DNA of 64,000 nucleotides from Nostoc sp. B(2019) (GCF_010091925.1 NZ_WVID01000020.1:1-64000); one strand, 5' to 3'; positions 25,673-35,290 are shown, counted from the stretch's first letter. Notes: generated by a model not told the origin, from the sequence alone. Translations and numbers: made by a program.

Positions 25673-28600
25673 TTATTCAAGACGGACACGATGATTTTGG
25701 TGAATCTTATCCAGTATAGTATTCCGCAAAGCCTCTAGATAAGCATCAACATCTTGGGGTGTTTCCAGTAGCGACTTAGACGCAACTCTCGCTACCTGCA
25801 CCGATACGATGGGTTTGACACACGTTGCTTTGTCGTTACTGCCATTGTTCGACTGACGTTGAATAATTTCATTGGCTTGCTGATCTACTTTTTTCAGCAA
25901 TTGTGGGAGGATATTTTCTAGTTCACTTTGACGTGCGATCGCAGAATCGATGCTGGCTACTTGGGTAACGGAGGTGACAACTTGCTCGATATCTTGGGTT
26001 ATATTTGTCAGGTCTAGCTGGGCAGAAATGTCTTGATGAGCAGAAGTTATATACTCAGCTAATTTCTCCCGCATTGTCTGACCCTTAGTCTGCACTTGGT
26101 AGATTTGAGTTTTTAGCGTCTCCTGTACCCGATCCTTAACGGGTTTGAGCAGCATTGCTAATTCTGGAATCTTGGCAGTTGGGTCAGGCATAGCCAAAAT
26201 TTGCTTCACTGAATCTACCCGCTTGAGTAAATCAGCGTCGCTGATATGGCGCAGTTCTGGTTCTAAAGCTTTTAGGTCATTTCGGGCTTGCTGGAACAAG
26301 TTAACTTGCGTTTTGAAGAACGATCGCAGCTTTTGCACATCCTCGATATGTTCTTCTATTTCATGCCGTCGCTGGCGAAATGTACCGAAGAACTCAGCCG
26401 CACCGTCATTTGCTAGCAGGTCACGCAAAATAGCCAAGTTGGTACGCAGTAATTCAGCGAAAGGAAGCCCAGTTTCAGCTTGAGTTAACCAGCCTTCTAA
26501 TTCTTTGCAACGCTCATTGAAAGCATCTCTATAATATTCAAAAAGTACCTGTGGATCGCTAGACAATTTGCCATTGAGTAGGTCGCTGGCCATATCTTTA
26601 GCAATCTTTAAACTGGCTGGGTCAATTACATCAGCAAGCCTTACAGTATATTGATCTATTCCTTTGCGCGATCGCAACTGAGCTACTAAACCCTTTTCGC
26701 GCAGATTAACATTAGCTTGGGCGTGTCTCAGTTCTAGTACACCTTTATTGGCTAGTTCCGCCATCACACCCAAAGTATCTAATTCTGACCAACCATAGGG
26801 ACGAGTCGCAAATTTATCCACTAACGCCCGAATAGTGACTTGGCGGTGAACACGGGCTTCATCCATTAACCAAGTACGCATTTCACTGTGAGCAGCAGCA
26901 TTGTCAGGTTGTCCGGTGATATCCTGTTCTTGACTGTCACGAGTTAGGGCATTGCTCAGTTGGTCTTCGTTTTCAAAACCGCTCGTCACATAACCAAGCT
27001 TTTGGTACACATTGTCTACCAGATAGATCAGTCCCTCAGTCAGTAGATTTTTAGCATCTCGGTTGCGAATATTTAACTTACTTCCACAAGCAAATACGTC
27101 AGCACGAGCAATCAAATCCTCTAAAATGATTTTCAAATCTTGACGGCGCTGATTATTCTCATCACCTCGTGTATTTAAAATTCTCTGGATACTGGGGCTA
27201 AGGTCGTTACGACGTTTCAAACGTAAATATTCATCTGTCTTAACTAGGGTGTCTAGATCGTTCACTAATCGCTCGTCATCAGGAAGCCTTACCAGCACCT
27301 CAGTACCAGGAATTGTAGACAGCATACAAAAATTATCATCTTGTAGCGAGCTTGTTCCTACATAGGGAGTAACAATATGTAGAGTGATATCGCTTTGCTG
27401 ACTATGGAATTGTTCATCCAATTTGCGGTTTAATTTATACTGATGTCGCTGACTGTAACGAAACTGTTTATCGGGAAAAATTTCTCCCCAAATCAGTTTT
27501 TGTAATTCTGCTGGAATTTTGCCTGCATCAACTTGAGTATTTTTAATTTCCCTGCCAATGTCTTGCTCCTCATGGGTCAGGAAAATATATTCATCGCCAT
27601 TGCGTTGAATGAGAGTTTGCCGTTCCAACCGCCCTAACGCTGCTTCTACTTGCTGCCGCAACGCCAGCTTATCTTGGTCAATATTACTGAGGCTAAGAGT
27701 AGTCAAGTTATCCAAATTCGCCCGAATTTCTTTGAGATACTTGACCATAAACAGAGTTTTTAACAGGTCAGTATCAAAAGGCTTTAGTTGCGGGTTTTGA
27801 GCCGCCTGAATAATTACCTGGCTGATGATACCGTCTAAAAAGCCTTCCACTGCCATGTAAAAAGTGTGAAACGGAACCAATACACCAAGGGTTTGTTCTG
27901 CTACTGCTTGGGCAGCCACCTGAAACGCGTCTAATAGCGATCGCTCTCCTGATGCTAGATGCTTGCCCGCAGAACCCATGATGCGAATTTGAGTAAAAAC
28001 CTTCTGTAACAGGTTGAACTGGTAAGGGACAAAGGGATAAGCAGCAATAAAATCTTGGGCATTGCTATATCCCGGCATATTGGCGCTGTCCTGAGTAAAG
28101 GCAATTTGGTTTTTCAGAATAGCAACTTTCTGGTTATACAAAACTTCCAAACCAGTCCGTGCAGGGTCAGTTTTGCCTAGCAGCCGTAACTTGATTACTT
28201 CATCAGTATTGGCAGAAGACAGATTCAGTGGGCGATAAAAACGACCGATAATTTTAGAAAAGTCCTCACCTTTAATTTTGTTTCTGGTAATCTCATCCAT
28301 TGCCTCTTGGGATGTCACCACTACCCAAGCTTGTCCTTGACAATGAGTACCCAAATCTTCAACAACAGTTTGGAGGTTCAGCATCAATTTGCTGTCCTCA
28401 CCAACATACTGTCCTACTTCATCCACCATAAAAACCAGGTGATGGTTAGGCCCAATGCTTTCGAGATACTGCTTTACCATGCCAGCCAGCTTTTCGGGGC
28501 TTAAGGTATAGTTCTGCTCACCTAAATCCAGCAATCGGTTAGCCGCCTCTGCACTCATGCCCGTACTAGTTTGTAATGCAACGGCGATCGCATCTTGATA

Positions 28601-29209
28601 AAAACCCCAAGCATCCCGGTTTTCTTTCCATTCCATCCCCGTTTCTGTCAAGAAAGCTTGTTCAAAAGCTTCATACCTGCCTTGGCGATCTAGTTGACGT
28701 TCAAACTCAGCAATGGCTGGAACTGTTCCAAAGTAGCCTAAATGCTCATCAAAGACTTTTTGAAAGACTTTGGTAATGCTTTCTTTATCGTTTTTATTAT
28801 TAGCGTCAGCTTTGGAGTCTATGTTAAACAGAATCACATCACAAGAACTGCGTGCCGCTTGCTCTATCTTGGCAAGCAACATCGGATCGGGTATACGCTT
28901 TTCATCAAAGTAATCCAAAGCACTGCTATTCCCCAGTTGGTGGTTAGCCAATAGGTAGGAAAGAATTTTTAAAAAGTGGGACTTCCCTGAGCCAAAAAAC
29001 CCTGAAATCCATACCCCCATTTTGTCAGTGGGGCTGCCCAAAGCGCTGGTGTAGCGTTCAAAAAAGGTACGGAAGTGTTTATCCAGTTCGTAGGTAACAA
29101 CGTACTCTTCCAATTCCTGACGGATATTCTCGCTGTCCTGCTGCCCAACTTTAATTACGCCATTGATATTACGGTAAATGTCTTTGTGGAAGAGTTCAGC
29201 GATATTCAT
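25673..29209 (-). CDS. brxC: BREX system P-loop protein BrxC
   Basis: Large ATPase (1178 residues) of type 1 BREX. Walker A GFFGSGKSH lies at 70-78, and VFMVDEVGQYVGED near 260-273 is the Walker B region. The long C-terminal part is largely helical and coiled coil, as in the family (DUF499-related PglY/BrxC group). Its start overlaps brxB by 4 bases, so the two are coupled. Complete and undamaged. Confidence 0.93.
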   Translation of the reverse strand: MNIAELFHKDIYRNINGVIKVGQQDSENIRQELEEYVVTYELDKHFRTFFERYTSALGSPTDKMGVWISGFFGSGKSHFLKILSYLLANHQLGNSSALDYFDEKRIPDPMLLAKIEQAARSSCDVILFNIDSKADANNKNDKESITKVFQKVFDEHLGYFGTVPAIAEFERQLDRQGRYEAFEQAFLTETGMEWKENRDAWGFYQDAIAVALQTSTGMSAEAANRLLDLGEQNYTLSPEKLAGMVKQYLESIGPNHHLVFMVDEVGQYVGEDSKLMLNLQTVVEDLGTHCQGQAWVVVTSQEAMDEITRNKIKGEDFSKIIGRFYRPLNLSSANTDEVIKLRLLGKTDPARTGLEVLYNQKVAILKNQIAFTQDSANMPGYSNAQDFIAAYPFVPYQFNLLQKVFTQIRIMGSAGKHLASGERSLLDAFQVAAQAVAEQTLGVLVPFHTFYMAVEGFLDGIISQVIIQAAQNPQLKPFDTDLLKTLFMVKYLKEIRANLDNLTTLSLSNIDQDKLALRQQVEAALGRLERQTLIQRNGDEYIFLTHEEQDIGREIKNTQVDAGKIPAELQKLIWGEIFPDKQFRYSQRHQYKLNRKLDEQFHSQQSDITLHIVTPYVGTSSLQDDNFCMLSTIPGTEVLVRLPDDERLVNDLDTLVKTDEYLRLKRRNDLSPSIQRILNTRGDENNQRRQDLKIILEDLIARADVFACGSKLNIRNRDAKNLLTEGLIYLVDNVYQKLGYVTSGFENEDQLSNALTRDSQEQDITGQPDNAAAHSEMRTWLMDEARVHRQVTIRALVDKFATRPYGWSELDTLGVMAELANKGVLELRHAQANVNLREKGLVAQLRSRKGIDQYTVRLADVIDPASLKIAKDMASDLLNGKLSSDPQVLFEYYRDAFNERCKELEGWLTQAETGLPFAELLRTNLAILRDLLANDGAAEFFGTFRQRRHEIEEHIEDVQKLRSFFKTQVNLFQQARNDLKALEPELRHISDADLLKRVDSVKQILAMPDPTAKIPELAMLLKPVKDRVQETLKTQIYQVQTKGQTMREKLAEYITSAHQDISAQLDLTNITQDIEQVVTSVTQVASIDSAIARQSELENILPQLLKKVDQQANEIIQRQSNNGSNDKATCVKPIVSVQVARVASKSLLETPQDVDAYLEALRNTILDKIHQNHRVRLE

Positions 29210-29799
29210 AGGTGGTGTTCTTGATGGGGAATAAGAGGAAAAGCCCGGTAGTAGTTGTCGTCTTTAAATGTGTCGAATAAGCGTAGTTCATGCCCATCGT
29301 AAGAACCAGGGAAGAACATAACCAGAGGGATTTTGTCCAGCACTGGATGTAGATTGTTCAAAACACTGTGCGATCGTAAAAGCGGCCAGCTAGCACCAAC
29401 ACCAGTCATGATTACAAGTTGTTCATCACCCCTAAGTTTTTTGTTGATGTAGGCAATAACTTGATCAGGTCGGACAAGGGGGGCAATAGTCTTAGCCAGA
29501 GCAGCGTTTCCTTTAGTCGATTCCAACTCAAAAGCCCTTTTGAGTACCCCTCGTTCTTCCAAGATGTCGAGGATAGTCTTATAAAGATCAATTTCCAGCA
29601 AAATAATCCGGCTGGGCGAACTGATTAATTGCGACTTCAGGTGCTCGACATACTGCTGTACCAGTGGCTCATATTCAGCGTCATAATCAAAAATATAAAA
29701 GCCAATTTCGTTACCGATGCCACGGTTACTCAGTAAACGTGCATCTTGCAGCTTCGGTAGTAGTGCATCAAGACGTTGATTAATGGTCAATGAGGACAT
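29206..29799 (-). CDS. brxB: BREX system protein BrxB (DUF1788)
   Basis: Small conserved BREX-1 component of unknown biochemical role. The 197-residue protein has the DUF1788 pattern: YIFDYDAEYEPLVQQYVEHLK near 53-73, DQVIAYINKKL, VIMTGVGASWPLLRSHSVLNNL near 130-151, and the ending LVMFFPGSYDGHELRLF. It is the first gene of the minus-strand BREX operon, so its promoter should lie in 29800-30170, next to the CAST right end. Confidence 0.9.
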   Translation of the reverse strand: MSSLTINQRLDALLPKLQDARLLSNRGIGNEIGFYIFDYDAEYEPLVQQYVEHLKSQLISSPSRIILLEIDLYKTILDILEERGVLKRAFELESTKGNAALAKTIAPLVRPDQVIAYINKKLRGDEQLVIMTGVGASWPLLRSHSVLNNLHPVLDKIPLVMFFPGSYDGHELRLFDTFKDDNYYRAFPLIPHQEHHL

Positions 29800-30171
29800 T
29801 ATTTCCGCATTAACCCATAGCTAGCTTTGCTGCCGCGAAGTGATTATTTATATACATAGCAAAATATATCCTCAATATTTTTATCAAGGATAATCGGTAA
29901 ATTACTACAACCTGTATGTGAATTTACGGTTTTTGTTAGGCAATTAACAAGTTGTATTCTTCTAGATGTCAACAGGCTTTACCTGCTGTAGAATTTTGAG
30001 AAAGGCCTAGGTTTTTTCAGATTCTGGGCAAAGCATAATGGTACTAAATCATGCTTAAAACATAAAGGAAGCAGTATTTGACAACAAACCGCTTTCTCTT
30101 ATCAGGTACTTTAGTCTCTAACGAGACATTCCTTTAAAGTAGACAATCTTAGTACTATAGTATTTATCCAT
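29800..30171. other. Intergenic region between brxB and the cas12k remnant
   Basis: About 370 AT-rich bases with no gene recognised. It should contain the brxB promoter. It occupies the place where the first two-thirds of cas12k would have been, but I see no similarity to that gene here, and no CRISPR repeats. Confidence 0.4.
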
Positions 30172-30486
30172 ATTAATCAGCTTGGTGACAATTACGAACT
30201 CCTGAATCGCCAGAGACGACAACAGCGCTCATTATCTCACGAACTCCACAAAGCACAAAAACATTCTTCTGGCAATCAATTTGGGACATCTGAATTAGGG
30301 CAGTATGTAGATAGGTTATTGGCTAAAGAAATTGTAGCGATCGCCCAAACCTATAAAGCTGGCAGCATAGTTATGCCTAAGCTAGGGGATATGCGAGAGA
30401 TTCTCCAAACTGAAATTCAAGCTATAGCCTAACAAAAATTTCCTGGTTACGTTGAAGGTCAGCAAAAATACGCCAAACAATACCGA
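30172..30486 (+). pseudogene. cas12k remnant (RuvC-region fragment) with nonsense codon
   Basis: In one frame the sequence reads LGDNYELLNRQRRQQRSLSH from 30181, then FGTSELGQYVDRLLAK, YKAGSIVMPKLGDMRE, a TAA at 30430, and continues QKFPGYVEGQQKYAKQYR up to 30486. This closely matches residues about 465-575 of the roughly 640-residue S. hofmannii Cas12k as I remember it. The codon that is stop here is Glu in that protein. The first 460 or so residues and the C-terminal 60 are missing, and a Leu codon is deleted near 30180. In a CAST, Cas12k is the RNA-guided target-finding protein; this copy cannot work. Confidence 0.9.
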
Positions 30487-30518
30487 ACGTTGACATTATA
30501 GCTATAGTCTCTGTAAAT

Positions 30519-30631
30519 AAATGACATTAATCTGTTACTGGTACTTAAACGACATCAATTTGTCCCGACGACAGTTAATTAGTCCAAACGACACTAATTT
30601 GTCATCAGTGACAAATTAGTGTCACTGTACA
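30519..30631 (-). mobile_element. Right end of a type V-K CAST with TnsB-binding repeats
   Basis: The element ends with TGTACA at 30626-30631 (read inward on the minus strand: TGTACAGTGACACTAATTTG). Inside are spaced repeats of a G/AACRAATT-N-TGTCRTT type at about 30609-30624, 30587-30603, 30567-30584, 30548-30564 and 30520-30535, the arrangement expected for multiple TnsB sites. Terminal TGTACAGTGACA is the end sequence of V-K CASTs as I remember it. The next five bases outside, TATAA (30632-30636), are the candidate target-site duplication. Confidence 0.9.
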
Positions 30632-30637
30632 TATAAT

Positions 30638-30710
<73 letters not shown>

Positions 30711-30840
30711 TTAACCACACAATTATCAACTATAGCATATATTTCCTTAAAAATTTGTACTGAAAGTAAACTCCATAAGCATTGACTTAAACTATACCAT
30801 TATCTACTTTTCCCACACTCCCTACCTACCTTGTAGAGTT

Positions 30841-32283
30841 TTATCTTTTATTCATAAAACTCGGAAAGTGACATAACAGAGATACAAGCTTGTCATCTTT
30901 TTCATAGTGATACACTACTCCACAAATAGCAGCTAAAAACAACCACGAGAGCATATTCAAACGGAAATCAAATAGAGTTATGTCTACTGTATTGAATAGT
31001 ACCCACCCAACAAAGACCAAAAGATAACTGAAAAATATCAATCTGTCTTGTTTATCTATATATTTTGACTTTCGCAGCAGTTGGAAACCTGCAATTAAAA
31101 TCCAACCTAGTAAGCCGCAAAACAAAAAAGTACTTGGAAAACCAGTTTCAGCAGATAGCATCAAAAACAAATTGTGGGGATGGCCCAAGCGAATCTGCAT
31201 CTGCGTTTTGTAGAGTGTGGTAAAGCTGCGTAAGCCCCAGCCAGTCCAGGGATGTTGCTGAGTCAAAGACCAGGCAAATTCCCACTGAGTTTTTCGCATT
31301 AAAGCAATTGGTCTATTTGGATACATATCGTCGTTTAATCGTGCCCAAAAGAAAGCAGGTACGATCTGGCGAAAAAATTGAGCGACTGGTGAGGGAGCAA
31401 AAGCCGCCAAAAGGATGCTACTTACTATACCGACAACGCTACCCACGAGAATGCGCCAACCTTGATAGAGTGCATAAGCTAAACAGGCGAAAATAGCGAT
31501 CGCCCACCCATTCCGCGAGTTAGTAAAAATCAAAGCGATGAAATTCACAATCTCCGCCACAGTTAAAAAGAGGAGGGGGAGCAGGGGGGAAGTTGCAGTA
31601 AGTCTTTCCCCTCTGCCCCCCCGTCCCGCGTTAGGGGTTCCTGCTGTAGTAGACCTCTGCCCCTCTGCATTTCTGCCCCTCTGCCTCTTGACTCTTAATT
31701 GCTGATAGTTTTCTAGCCACAACCCTAACCCCAGAGTAAAAACTATTACCAGGTAAGCCGCGAAGCTATTAGCGTGCATGAAGATTGAGGCCATGCGGCC
31801 TGGTGGTTCTCCTCCTGGTGCGATCGCCCACTCTAAGACAATCCACAAAAACTGTAACTTCAAAGTCCAGCTCAAAAACAACTGCCCCAAACCCATAATT
31901 GCTACCGGCAAGGAACCAATCACCAAAATCCAAGCCATTTGTCGCAATTGGGCAGGTGTTTGAATCAGCGCACTCAGACCAACGAAAACTAAAAAAAACG
32001 GTAAGAAATTAAATAAGCCTAGGAAAGCCTCTGTTTTGTTATGGGCAAATCCAGCGGTAATGATCAGCAATACACTGAGGAGAGCAAATCCCCAGTTGAG
32101 GGGGCGACGGTTAATTGTACTAGATTGTTGCAGCCAAGTTAGTAATACTGCAAAACCTAAACCCACAGCCCCCAAAAATGGACTCAATGGAAAAACCAAA
32201 AGTCCCAATTGAGTTAAGTTCCAAGAGGATTGTAAACTAGGGTCAGGATGGTAAAAAGCCTTGTTCAAGCTGGCTCCCAACAT
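30841..32283 (-). CDS. O-antigen ligase/polymerase-like membrane protein
   Basis: Polytopic membrane protein (480 residues, about ten hydrophobic segments) of the Wzy_C/O-antigen ligase family, which joins or polymerises surface polysaccharide. The family region is visible as NSRNGWAIAIFACLAY and a later periplasmic loop with GHPHNLFLMLSAETGFPS, whose His is usually functional. A basic, low-complexity stretch in the middle (RQRGRNAEGQRS...) derives from an intergenic-type repeat that has entered the reading frame (31562-31695). It overlaps the yaaW-like gene start region by 19 bases. Confidence 0.85.
   Translation of the reverse strand: MLGASLNKAFYHPDPSLQSSWNLTQLGLLVFPLSPFLGAVGLGFAVLLTWLQQSSTINRRPLNWGFALLSVLLIITAGFAHNKTEAFLGLFNFLPFFLVFVGLSALIQTPAQLRQMAWILVIGSLPVAIMGLGQLFLSWTLKLQFLWIVLEWAIAPGGEPPGRMASIFMHANSFAAYLVIVFTLGLGLWLENYQQLRVKRQRGRNAEGQRSTTAGTPNAGRGGRGERLTATSPLLPLLFLTVAEIVNFIALIFTNSRNGWAIAIFACLAYALYQGWRILVGSVVGIVSSILLAAFAPSPVAQFFRQIVPAFFWARLNDDMYPNRPIALMRKTQWEFAWSLTQQHPWTGWGLRSFTTLYKTQMQIRLGHPHNLFLMLSAETGFPSTFLFCGLLGWILIAGFQLLRKSKYIDKQDRLIFFSYLLVFVGWVLFNTVDITLFDFRLNMLSWLFLAAICGVVYHYEKDDKLVSLLCHFPSFMNKR
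31562..31695. repeat. CTCTGCCCC-rich repeat inside the O-antigen ligase gene
   Basis: Purine/pyrimidine-biased DNA with several copies of CCCCTCTGC and a TTCCTGCTGTAGTAG segment, like dispersed intergenic repeats of Nostoc-type genomes. Here it is read through in frame and encodes an arginine/glycine-rich loop between two membrane segments. Whether the loop is tolerated or the gene is damaged is unknown. Confidence 0.65.
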
Positions 32284-33107
32284 TCAGCACGAGTGAGACG
32301 AATTTGTGCAAGGGCGAAAATGGTAGGAATGATCCGACCGTAGTTAGTGGCGATCGCTCTCCATCCCAAATCTGCAAAAAACCAAGCCCACATCATCGGC
32401 CCAATCACGGCAAACATACTACGGACTGCGCCATAACGAGCTGCACTCAAAGTCATACCCCGCCGGGACATCTGCATAGCTACATAGTTTTGAAACTGCG
32501 TTTTAGCCGCTTGAGAGCCTGTGATTGCGGTTTGCTTGGCTACTTCATGAGTAGCAAAGTGTATAGCAAATTGCTGGGCGATTTGTTTGAGTACGAGTGG
32601 TTGAAGGAGGGAAGTGACAGCCAGCGCACTACCTCCTTTGAAAAGTAATCCCAAGGGGTCACGTTGTAATAAAAGTGGTAGCGGTTGTTTTAGTTCTGAG
32701 TTGACAAGCTGATGCTGCACCCGTACAGTCAATTTTTGCTTTTCCTGTTCAGGCAATTTTTTCCACACCTGTCCAAGCAGATGCAAAAATACCTCTGCTT
32801 CTAAATCAACAGTTGCCAGCTGATTAGAATAAGAAATTTTCAAATATTTACATACTTGAATTAGTGCTTGTCGGTAAGTTACCTGCTCTGTGCGTCCTCG
32901 CAATACCGTCATCCCATCTGCCGCTAAAAAGCGGAAGCGATCTTCTAGTGCGTCTAGCCAAGCTTTGCGGTCTTGGCTTTGCACTTCAATGGGTTCGGGC
33001 GTGTGAACATAGTCTAGGGGATTGAATTTACGACTAAATAGAATTGCCGTTAAATCTTGTAATTCTTCTTCAGTTGCTAACTCTAGCGCCATCCTCATCT
33101 CATCCAA
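32265..33107 (-). CDS. YaaW family protein (UPF0174)
   Basis: A 280-residue protein of unknown function. The N-terminus MRMALELATEEELQDLTAILFSRKFNPLDY is the typical YaaW/UPF0174 opening. The centre has a Gly/Ala-rich hydrophobic part (GGSALAVTSLLQPLVLKQIA) and a likely membrane segment lies near 233-252 (MFAVIGPMMWAWFFADLGW). It overlaps the downstream O-antigen ligase-like gene by 19 bases, so they are probably co-transcribed. Confidence 0.8.
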   Translation of the reverse strand: MDEMRMALELATEEELQDLTAILFSRKFNPLDYVHTPEPIEVQSQDRKAWLDALEDRFRFLAADGMTVLRGRTEQVTYRQALIQVCKYLKISYSNQLATVDLEAEVFLHLLGQVWKKLPEQEKQKLTVRVQHQLVNSELKQPLPLLLQRDPLGLLFKGGSALAVTSLLQPLVLKQIAQQFAIHFATHEVAKQTAITGSQAAKTQFQNYVAMQMSRRGMTLSAARYGAVRSMFAVIGPMMWAWFFADLGWRAIATNYGRIIPTIFALAQIRLTRAECWEPA

Positions 33108-33202
33108 TTTCCCTTCCTCCCTTCCGTGCAGCCTTTCTGTACCCTATTCTACTATTAGGTATTTTGTGCTTTGACAAATAATAACTAAGAAGTATTTGAC
33201 TC

Positions 33203-34264
33203 ATGACTGATATTGCAGTGATTGGTGCCGGAATAGCCGGTTTAGCTTGTGCTCAGCAGTTAAGTCAAGCTGGATATTCGGTGCTGGTTGTGGAAAAGTC
33301 CCGTGGTTTAGGGGGAAGAGTTGCGACACGCCGCTTGCATGGAACTTGGGCAGATCATGGGGCTTGTTATTTGAAACCAAAGGGTGAATTGTTGAGGCGC
33401 TTTGTGGAGTTGTTAGGCGATCGCGACATTCTCAAAGTCTGGACAGATAAAGTTTACGAACTCAAACCTAATGCTCCCATATATCAATCTACAAGCTCCT
33501 GTCCTTGCTATGTTGCGCCTGAGGGAATGAGTGCGATCGCCAAATTTTTTGGGCAAGGTTTAGAAATTTTGTTGAATCAGCGTGTCATAGCTATTACCCT
33601 AACTCCCGAAAATAGTTGGCGTCTCACTCTCGAATCTAGCAACGAAGAATTAACTGCAACAGCCATAGTATTCGCCGTTCCTGCACCCCAAGCTTTGATG
33701 CTGTTGACACCCTTGGGCGAAAGTCTATTAGATGCAGTGTTTCTCGATAACCTGCGGTCTGTGAAATTTGACCCATGCATCAGTATTATCGCCGGATTTG
33801 CCACATCCCAACCGCTCCCAGACTGGAAAGCTCTAAGTTTTATGGATGACGCTGATTTGGCATGGATTGGTTTGGATAGTAGCAAGCGTCCCAATCCTCA
33901 GCAACCACATTTTGTGGTGCATAGTAGCGCTGATTTTGCCCAACGTCATCTAGAAACACAGGATTTACAACCTGCTGGACAGTATCTCTTGCAACGTGCG
34001 GCTGAATCTCTATCTCTTCCCTGGCTGAATACTCCCGACTGGATACAAGTACATCGTTGGCGTTATGCCTTTCCTAGTCATCCTTGGTACGAAGCTGTTT
34101 TGTCTGCCGAAACCCCTCTACCTTTAGTCTGCTGTGGTGATTGGTGTGGCGGCAATCTTGTAGAAGGTGCGATGCTTTCTGGATTGGCTGCTGCTGAGCA
34201 AATTAACAATCAGATGCGCCATTTACCTTTAGATAATACAAATTTTTTAAATATTTTTAACTAA
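33203..34264 (+). CDS. FAD-dependent oxidoreductase (renalase/amine oxidase-like)
   Basis: Flavoprotein of 353 residues with an N-terminal dinucleotide fold (IAVIGAGIAGLACAQQL at 4-20, then VVEKSRGLGGRVATRR), a second substrate/FAD region (VVHSSADFAQRHLE), and a C-terminal FAD-contact segment (VCCGDWCGGNLVEGAMLSGLAAAEQI). This matches the NAD(P)-binding Rossmann-like amine oxidase group that cyanobacteria carry. Substrate unknown. It is transcribed divergently from the yaaW-like gene, with 95 bases between. Confidence 0.88.
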   Translation: MTDIAVIGAGIAGLACAQQLSQAGYSVLVVEKSRGLGGRVATRRLHGTWADHGACYLKPKGELLRRFVELLGDRDILKVWTDKVYELKPNAPIYQSTSSCPCYVAPEGMSAIAKFFGQGLEILLNQRVIAITLTPENSWRLTLESSNEELTATAIVFAVPAPQALMLLTPLGESLLDAVFLDNLRSVKFDPCISIIAGFATSQPLPDWKALSFMDDADLAWIGLDSSKRPNPQQPHFVVHSSADFAQRHLETQDLQPAGQYLLQRAAESLSLPWLNTPDWIQVHRWRYAFPSHPWYEAVLSAETPLPLVCCGDWCGGNLVEGAMLSGLAAAEQINNQMRHLPLDNTNFLNIFN

Positions 34265-34822
34265 TCTTATCATCTATCATGAGACTGATTTATCTACATA
34301 GTAAGTCATTGTTTTTGTAACCTATAAAATTAATGTTTTAAAAATCAATTCTCTAAACTCCACAAATAAATTTTAGTTTATGCTGCAACAGCAGATTGAG
34401 CAGCTAAATTTATAAGTAATGTAAATTACCTAAGAAGTTAAACTTGATTAAAAACTTCATCCTAATTAAAGTTGCTTTGTCAGTGTTAGACTTGATCCCC
34501 TAAATCATATACTGCGTTTTGTATAGTTTTCTGCCAAAAAGACATAACTTTGAAATAATTAGAGTTATAGATATAAAATATCGGTGGTTTACCAGTTTAT
34601 TGAATGCTGTTTTAATAAGTAATACTGTAAAACAGTATCAACTTTAACTAAAATCAGCAGAGCCAAATGTCTCATATTCTACCAAGATAAAAAGTTAAGT
34701 CCGGGGTCTGTTGCATCTATCAGTTAAATCACTTCTAACTGATTGTTATGACGGCGTTGCTATCTAGAAACATTGTTTTCCTTACAAAGCATTGACTGGA
34801 TTAAAAAAGAGGTTTAAAAATT
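34265..34822. other. Intergenic region, 558 bases
   Basis: AT-rich, no open frame of interest and no RNA gene recognised. A ribosome site (AAGAGG) lies just before the downstream start at 34823. The promoter of that gene must be here but I cannot place it. Confidence 0.4.
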
Positions 34823-35200
34823 ATGAAAACCGTAGTCAATTTAACACAGCAATCAGTAATAGGAGAGATTGAAAGTGTTTTGGATACATATCCATACCAT
34901 CCTTATCAACAAGCCTTTGCAATTCCTGACTTGCGCCAAGAGCTAATTGCCTTCGTCCTCAGCCGCATTCCCTGCTTTTATAGTGCAATGTCTGACGGAC
35001 AGATACCGCTAGCCGATGCTGAAAAAGGGAACTTATTAAACTACAAGTTCTCTCGTAAACCCCTAGAACAACAACTACACCTACAAAATTTGATTCACCA
35101 AGGCATTTGCTTAATCGTTCAAGAAAAGTCAGATTGGATTAGCCATCATCTTTGTGAAACAGTTCAACCAGGTTATGAACCCTCTCACTGGTTTGGTTAA
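34823..35200 (+). CDS. ComFB-like late-competence domain protein
   Basis: A 125-residue soluble protein. The segment VIGEIESVLDTY...DLRQELIAFVLSRIPCFYSAMSDG resembles the ComFB domain (helix, then the L-x-R-x-P-x-x-Y motif). Cyanobacterial ComFB proteins have been reported as second-messenger receptors linked to competence and motility, but assignment here rests on a short motif only. It stands alone and is followed by a terminator-like hairpin. Confidence 0.5.
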   Translation: MKTVVNLTQQSVIGEIESVLDTYPYHPYQQAFAIPDLRQELIAFVLSRIPCFYSAMSDGQIPLADAEKGNLLNYKFSRKPLEQQLHLQNLIHQGICLIVQEKSDWISHHLCETVQPGYEPSHWFG

Positions 35201-35290
35201 TACTTCTGACGAGAGTGGAGAATAAATGCGAAATTTGCCTCTTTGCTGAGATTTGATGGTATTTGCAAAGAAGTAATTTTTTGATTTTGT

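Noticed and set aside
29800-30171. CRISPR repeat, tracrRNA or N-terminal cas12k sequence
   Set aside because: Read on both strands; no V-K type repeat and no frame resembling the missing Cas12k part.
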